Source: Panax quinquefolius
Lineage: Eukaryota; Streptophyta; Magnoliopsida; Apiales; Araliaceae
DNA length: 64,000 nt
Assembly: GCA_020205615.1 (NCBI GenBank)
Contig: CM035173.1
Location: forward strand, 50,148,617-50,212,616
Reading direction: 5' to 3'
Part shown: positions 58,127-64,000 of the stretch, in pieces
Layout: every line of letters starts with the position of its first letter
How positions within the stretch are numbered: the first letter of the stretch is position 1
Translations under genes and position numbers: made by a program
The notes under the pieces: generated by a model
What the model was told of the DNA's origin: nothing
The model's database searches: none
What the model saw: the letters and a program-made list of their open reading frames with translations, nothing else

Positions 58127-59156
58127 TTATGTGTCCTTCCCCTCCACATTTGTAACATACGACCGGTGGTCGTTCTCCTTCCTTAACAATGTGTGCTGGT
58201 GCTGACGTCTTTCTATCTTTGCTAAACCTTCTCTTCTTGAACTTTCCACTCCTATTGTCTTAGCCATGATTACCACCGAAGTGGCTATCATTTCTGGCAT
58301 GCTGATTCCCTCCACATTTGTTGTCACCGCTTCGATGACAGCTACCACTGGTATTATCGACTTGTCGGCTGCTCTCTCTTGGTTGGGTTGACTCATTATC
58401 GCGTTCTAATAACTGAGCCTTATTCACAATATATGAATACAAACACAGTTTATGAGAGATAAGGTATTGACGTATCTCGGGTTTCAAACCTCTTAGAAAC
58501 ATCCGCATCATTCTCTCCTCATTATCAACCAAGTGGGACGCAAATCGAGATAACTCAGCAAACTTAGCTTCGTACTGCGCCACGGTTATATTATTTTGCT
58601 CAAGCTTGATGAACTCTACCTCCTTCATGTGACGAATACTTTTAGGAAAGTACTTGTCGTTGAACAGCTCTTAGAACTTCACCCAAGACATCTTCAGTGC
58701 GGTAGGTTGAGTACACTTTACAGATTCCCACCAGTAATCTGCCTCTGCACGCAACATGAAGGTGGCAAAAGGAACCTTTTGCTCCTCGGAGCATCCCAAG
58801 ACATCAAATATCTTATTGATCTGCTTTATCCACGTCTCCACCTTAAGTGGTTTTAGCTCTCCAAAAAACTTCGGTGGTCCCAGTTCCTTGAATCGCTTAG
58901 CGATGACCGTCCGAGAATTGTCGTTGTTTCCACGCATTTTTGGATGAGGAGCCGCTTTAAGCTGATGTTGCATGAATTGCATAAAGCCTCTGACCATCCC
59001 ATCGTTCACCATTTCATCGGTGTTATTGTTTACCTGAGGATTATTGTCTTCCTGTTGCACATTACCCTGGGTATTGATCGTTGGTGACTCAACGGTCTCA
59101 TGTGCTTCCTTGCTTATCTCAACATTTTCGGATGCCATTTTCAAATACTGCCACAA
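58127..59156 (-). pseudogene. gag: gag of element C, nearly complete
   Basis: From an ATG at 59,156 (or the next, six codons on: MASENVEIS) it is open for 161 codons, with IKQINKIFDVLGCSEEQKVP and FATFMLRAEADYWWESVK. One TAA (58,671-58,673) breaks it. It then continues YEAKFAELSRFASHLVDNEE and RMFLRGLKPEIRQYLISHKL, a Ser/Gly/Asn linker and, after a frame change near 58,260, CCHC zinc knuckles (CYKC and the following His/Cys) to about 58,040. It is better preserved than the gag of element A and shows which residues A's stop codons replaced. Confidence 0.9.
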
Positions 59157-59303
59157 AATAAGGGTTAATTAACATATCACATATTATCCCTATACTCTGA
59201 CCGACCAATTAAATACCAAATAAACTTAGCGCAGTCATACTAGCGAAGGAATTCCCGCCTCTCCTCCTAGTTCTTGCCTCACATCTCACCAGGGGATCAT
59301 ATT

Positions 59304-59320
59304 CCTAAGTTTTGATACTA
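59304..59320 (-). other. Primer binding site of element C, mutated
   Basis: The minus strand reads TAGTATCAAAACTTAGG where elements A and B have TGGTATCAGAGCTTAGG. The changes are G to A, as expected from decay of methylated cytosines. It lies next to the 5' LTR edge at 59,326. Confidence 0.8.
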
Positions 59321-59325
59321 ATCAG

Positions 59326-62167
59326 TGATTTAATTCCCAAAATAGGTATACATCACCTATTCGAGTCACCAAATACATGGTACAAAATACAATTACAAAC
59401 TTAACTATACAAATTGTTGTAAAAATACGACAAAACATAAATCGAGAGTTTAAACAAGAATACCGCCTTCTGCATAATATCCATTCTCAATGGAGTCCTC
59501 AGAGACAGTATACAAACTCAAATTCAGTCCTCGTTACATTTATTGTCACACTATTTTACACAATAGTGAGGACTACTAATGCTATCATCTAGACCGTCAC
59601 TCCGTTCCCTCGACTCGTCCCAACTATATTCTCATTTCCTGAAGAGAACAGTGAAGGAAAGGGTGAGCTCAACTAGCCCAGTAAGAAATATTATGACTAA
59701 GATAATGCAGAATAAATTATCATTAGTCTTCAACAATATTAAACTGTTAAAATACAATAGACATCAAGTTTAACTACAGCGGAACAAGTAATCCATTAGA
59801 AAAGTCAAGTAGAGAATAAAATCTACTTTCTTCTATGATTTAAAAAGGGTTTTCATCAATTTTTATCGCTGAGACTCAGCTTAATAAATAAACCACATCA
59901 TTGAATCATCCCTGTTCTACGGGCCAAGGACATTCATTAAATCATCAATGGTCATGACTATACCGAATAATCACTGGTCATAATCATACCAATTCCATCT
60001 CTGCACGTAAGCCAAAGATATACGATAATAAAACCAATAATCAACAATCCATCTTTTCACGTGAGCCAAAGATATACAATAAGAAAACCAATAATCAACA
60101 ATCCATCTTTGCACGTAAGCCAAAGATATACAATTCATTAATCAACAGTCCATCTTCGCACGTAAGCTAAAGATAACTTTCATCACCATATAAGCATGAG
60201 GATGACGACAATGATATAAGCATTAATCAAACTAAAATAAGGATATATATAGAATGGAATAACAAATGGATTCACCACGTGTATGCGATAGAGATCGACG
60301 GTCGTAAAAAATAAATAATGGAACCAGTCGGCGATATTACGGGATATTCGAAATAATAAATGCGAGAATAATAAATAATGGAACTGTGTGCGGCGTAACG
60401 CGCGGGCGGGATATTCTGACGAGAATAAATGTGGGATAATAAATAATGGAACCAGTCGTAAAAACGCATTTAAATGATATTTAAACGAAATAATAAAGAA
60501 TGGAATAACAACATAATTTCACCATGTATGCGGTACTTGCTGATAAACAAGTTATTCAATGAATAATAAAGAACGGAACCGTCGGTGAAATTACAGCATC
60601 GACGGGATATTCAATGTAATAATAAAGAATGGAATAATAGAAGAATTTCACCGTGTATGCGGTACTTAGCATAACAAAGTTATCCCAACATAATAATACA
60701 TAATGGAATAACAGAAGAATTTCACCGTATATATGCGCAGACGCGATAAACAGTTATTCTAACATAATAATGAAGAATGGAATAACAACTCTTACGAGTA
60801 TTGAAAGAAGTAATTCTCTTCATGAATACGAAAGAATAATACCCCTTACAGGTACAACAAATAATATCCCTTACCTCAAAAGAAGACTGGATATTGGAAT
60901 AGTGAGGGAGCAGACTTATCTTCTTCTTTCTCTCAATAATTTCTCTCTATAATAATGGCTCTAAAGCTTTAGTGAATTGGTGAGAAATGAAGGAAGAATG
61001 AGCTTCTATTTATAGGAATATATAGTTTCGATAATTGCACGTTTTGGGGCTCGAAAAATTACAGTACAATACCTCCAACTTTTCTTTCAATTATAATTCA
61101 GTCATCCAAGTATTATCAAACTTGCACCACCCCCCCTAATAGTAAATCATGTGACTCAATAGTTCTAAACATGTGAAAAAAATTAATTACAAGATAAGCA
61201 CCTCCATCTATACCTCCATTTTAACTTAATCATACAAGTATCATCAATCTTGCACCAACTCCCTTAATAGTATAAGAATGTGATTCAATAGTACACACAT
61301 GTGAACAAATAGTTATATGAGCATGTGAATTAGTAGCAATTAATTGCTCATTTGCCCAATTAATTACCCAGTTTATCAATATAACCCCCATACATCAATT
61401 ATCATTGGAATAGATGTCGATTTCAACTAACACCAATAATCCCAACAAAATGGAACTATCAAATTCATCTTTAATCAACACGAACTTATTCATCATTAAT
61501 ATCATAACTCACAATATTTAACAACGGTCATTCCTGGAAGAGGGGCTTTCCAATAAGGATTTCTCCTCTATTGTGCCAAGCAATTAGGTGACCAAACATC
61601 TCCTCGACAAAAACTTCTAGACATTGTAAATATTGCAATTTAATAATATGAATAACTTTGTCGTCTCAATTATTGATTTAATAATATATCATATAATGCG
61701 GATGATACTTTGTGACAATAATCGAATCAATAATATGAGAGATATGATCAAAGAATTACTATAGCAATAATTGATTATAATCGAGTGTCTTCAATGTAAG
61801 CATCAATAATCAATCTTTGTGTTCTTACTACGCAACCACACGTATTCGTACTTTTACTCTGGGGTAGTTCAACAAAGATAATCGGTAAAACCTTCGCCAG
61901 TTATTTTCATAAAATATTTTGTCGTTTTCTAACTACTGACGGCAATTAGATTCGTTGTGGGGTCCACTAATGATTATTCCGGTTAAATGCGAATATTCTC
62001 CCAATGAAAAAGAATATTCCCCACCAAACGAATATTTTATAACAACTTGCATACTTTGCGTAATTTATAAATACTACCCATAACTATAACATTATCTCAA
62101 ATTCACACCATAATATTCAAAAAATTCGAGAAAATTAAATCTTTATTAAGTAAAATCGGATCTCACA
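59326..62167 (-). repeat. 5' LTR of element C (about 2.84 kb)
   Basis: On the minus strand it runs from TGTGAGATCCG (at 62,167) to a decayed end near 59,326. It has about eight 70-bp units (60,230-60,790) against three to four in the 3' LTR. Many units are garbled where the others read CAGG or CCAG. The promoter has the TATA box CTATAAATAG (minus strand) near 61,010. CTTTGCACGTAAGCC units lie at about 60,000-60,170. Confidence 0.78.
60230..60790 (-). repeat. 70-bp tandem array (variable copy number) in the C 5' LTR
   Basis: Unit: AATAATAAAGAATGGAATAA, then TTCACCATGTATGCGGTACTT, then CGCATAAACAGGTTATTCC. The core TGCGGTACTTCGCA can fold on itself. Related units occur once or twice in family A LTRs (for example 5,752-5,892) and in larger numbers at 52,785-53,235, 55,255-55,520 and 63,240-63,895. 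They lie just downstream of the predicted transcription start. Confidence 0.8.
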
Positions 62168-62638
62168 TCGCAGCGTGACACAAAGTTATTCCAAGCGAGA
62201 ATAATAAAGAATGGAATAATGTTTCTCTTCATGAATACAAAAGAAATAATACCCCTACCTTAGAATAAAGATGGATACCGGAATAGAAATGTAGCCAGAC
62301 TTCTCTTATTCTTTCTCTATATAATAAATGCTCTATAGCTTTGGTGAATTGGCAAGAAATGAAGGAAGAATGAGCTTCTATTAATAGAAAAATATAGTTT
62401 CGATAATTGCACATTTTGGGGCTCGAAAAATTACAAATCTGATACCTCCGACTTTTCTTTTATTTTAATTTAGTCCTGCAAGTATTATCAAACTTTCAAC
62501 ACCTTCCCTAATAGTAAATAATATGAATTAATAGTTCAATCATGAGAATCAATAGTTATAATCATGTGAAAATACGAAATACAATATAGTACCTCTATCT
62601 ATACCTCCCTTTTTAACTTAGTCATGCAAGTATCATCT
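62168..62638 (-). repeat. LTR 'D', continuation to the right of element C
   Basis: It resumes inside a 70-bp unit (CAAAGTTATTCC) and passes the AATACCCCTACC region, a pyrimidine-rich stretch and a TTAATAG promoter equivalent near 62,380. It then covers the 'ACCTCC' part of the LTR that corresponds to 55,790-55,985. At about 62,638 it jumps to a different LTR position. Confidence 0.7.
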
Positions 62639-64000
62639 TACGCATGTTAACGTGAGTCTCCAGTTTAAATTTCATGGTCATCGGAGTTATAGAACTCCGG
62701 TTATATCGTATTTCGTCGGAAAAACCTAAATATTGAAATGGTCATAACTTGCTCATTTTAAGTTGGAATGAGCTCATTTTTGGACATATACTTTCATGTC
62801 CCAAAAGGCCAAAATTGTTCTCATAATTTAAGTGGTAAAAGCAAATTACCCTTCTAAAATCTAGGCGATAGCTTTTCGGTAATTTCCAACTTTTGACTCC
62901 TTTCTTAAATCATCCACATACGAAAATCTCTGACACCTTTTCAAGTGATTCCACTTGGAGATGCTACAAAACTCATAGATCTAACTCTAGAACTTGACCA
63001 CACTCAAAAATTCAAAATATAATAGGAGATATGGTCAATTGAATTTCATGTTCCATTTTCACCAAAATCTGATTTTCAACCCTTTGTGATTTCTAAGAAA
63101 CTTTCATGTTTTCACATAATAACCAACATAACTAATCATAACACTTACTAATACTTCATATACCCATGATTTTCATCAGTCCAAAGCTTTTATTATGACT
63201 CTCATCATAATCAACGTAACCAGATCATTTCCATAATTTAATAAGGAATGAATATAAATGATCATTCACCATGCATGTGGTAATCCACATAGACAGGTTA
63301 TTCCAACAGAATAATAAAGAATGGAATAACAGATGGATTCACCATGTATGCGATAGAGATCACTGCAGACAAAGTTATTCCCAACGAATAATAAATAATG
63401 GAACCGAAGTCCCGTAGAAGGCACGCATGTGATATTACGGCATGAATAATAAATGCGAATAATAAATAATGGAACCCGTGTCCGGCGTAAACGCATTTTA
63501 GACGTGATATTCTCGACGAGAATAAATGTGGGATAATAAATAATGGAACCAGGTCCGGCGTAAAACGCACAGACATGATATTTCGACAGAATAATAAAGA
63601 ATGGAATAACAACATAATTTCACCATGTATGCGGTACTTCGCATAAACAGGTTATTCCAACAGAATAATAAAGAACGGAACCAGGTCAGGCGAAATTCGC
63701 ACCGACAGGATATTCCAACAGAATAATAAAGAATGGAATAATAGAAGAATTTCACCATGTATGCGGTACTTCGCATAAACAGGTTATCCCAACATAATAA
63801 TACATAATGGAATAACAGAAGAATTTCACCATGTATGCGGCACTTCGCATAAACAGGTTATTCTAACATAATAATGAAGAATGGAATAACAACTCTTACG
63901 AGTATTGAAAGAAGTAATTCTCTTCATGAATACGAAAGAATAATACCCCTTACAGGTACAACAAATAATATCCCTTACCTCAAAAGAAGACTGGATATTG
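62639..64000 (-). repeat. Another family C LTR segment, cut by the window edge
   Basis: It matches 54,673-55,630 in order: AGTCTCCAGTTTAAATTTCA, the CGGAGTTATAGAACTCCG hairpin (about 62,684-62,702), TCATAACTTGCTCATTTTAA, then about nine 70-bp units (63,240-63,895) and the start of the region upstream of the TATA box. There is no gene. Open frames at 63,266-63,776 are the repeat read in frame. Confidence 0.75.

Larger units (their letters stand above)
53236..62167 (-). mobile_element. Element C: internally deleted Tekay-type element
   Basis: On the minus strand: 5' LTR (59,326-62,167), mutated tRNA-iMet primer site, gag, protease and RNase H scraps, integrase tail, chromodomain remnant, 3' LTR (53,236 to about 56,885). 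The internal part is only about 2.4 kb; RT and the integrase core are absent. Flanks are CCGCG (53,231-53,235) and TCGCA (62,168-62,172), which differ by one C/T and one G/A transition. The tandem unit it entered has TCGCA at that point, so this is probably a decayed duplication. The two LTRs differ strongly in length (about 3.65 and 2.84 kb). Confidence 0.8.

Noticed and set aside
63240..63895. Evenly spaced repeats with a palindromic core, CRISPR-like at first sight
   Set aside because: The whole unit is repeated, with no unique spacers. It lies in an LTR of a plant retrotransposon, and no cas-like gene is near.

Overview
This 64 kb window looks like intergenic DNA from a flowering plant, most likely a eudicot. 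It is very AT-rich and consists almost entirely of transposable elements nested inside one another. The organism call rests on Ty3/gypsy polyproteins of the Tekay/Del chromovirus and Tat types, a CACTA (En/Spm) transposon with a plant Transposase_24-type gene, initiator-tRNA-Met primer sites and plant-style GT-AG introns. The sequence does not let me name the species. I see no intact host gene, no tRNA or rRNA gene and no prokaryotic feature. Every coding region is broken by stops, frameshifts or insertions.

Left part (1-38,464). A decayed plant-mobile-domain (PMD)-like gene on the + strand (1-3,514) is followed by a two-period tandem array (3,955-7,430). A 2.6 kb solo LTR (4,581-7,170, target duplication TAAAC) sits inside that array. 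At 8,275-36,400 lies a complete Tekay-type element, 'A', flanked by AAACT on both sides. Other elements have swollen it to 28 kb. A CACTA transposon (12,593-26,809, TTT duplication) splits its protease. Inside the CACTA is a solo LTR (15,120-25,198). Inside that is a short derivative of a second family, 'B' (16,226-24,267, TGCTT duplication), with two 3.86 kb LTRs around only 331 bp. A reverse-oriented B solo LTR (31,815-35,697, CATGA duplication) interrupts the 3' LTR of A. The DNA into which A jumped seems to be an old minus-strand Tat-like element, with a primer site near 36,874-36,892.

Middle part (38,465-51,931). A small hairpin, a 0.7 kb foldback element (38,639-39,341) and an LTR fragment (39,343-39,688) come first. 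Next is a minus-strand Tat-type element (from 39,689) whose 3' LTR is at its left end. Between that LTR and pol it carries two spliced or degenerate genes on the opposite (+) strand: a PMD-like gene (44,165-46,118) and a gene resembling the plant DUF7745 group with a coiled-coil tail (46,395-48,134). Its pol remnants (integrase, RNase H, end of RT) run from 49,348 to 51,931.

Right part (51,932-64,000). A minus-strand LTR (family C/D) cuts the Tat reverse transcriptase. A minus-strand element, 'C' (53,236-62,167), has jumped into the 70-bp tandem repeats of that LTR. C keeps gag, protease remnants and a chromodomain tail but has lost RT and the integrase core. The window ends inside another copy of the same LTR.

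The most interesting items are the antisense two-gene cassette in the Tat element, the very short B derivative that keeps only the two ends of gag-pol, an exact 45-bp in-frame loss in the chromodomain of C, LTRs built from several different tandem arrays, and a possible sequencing artefact at CAG/CTG sites.
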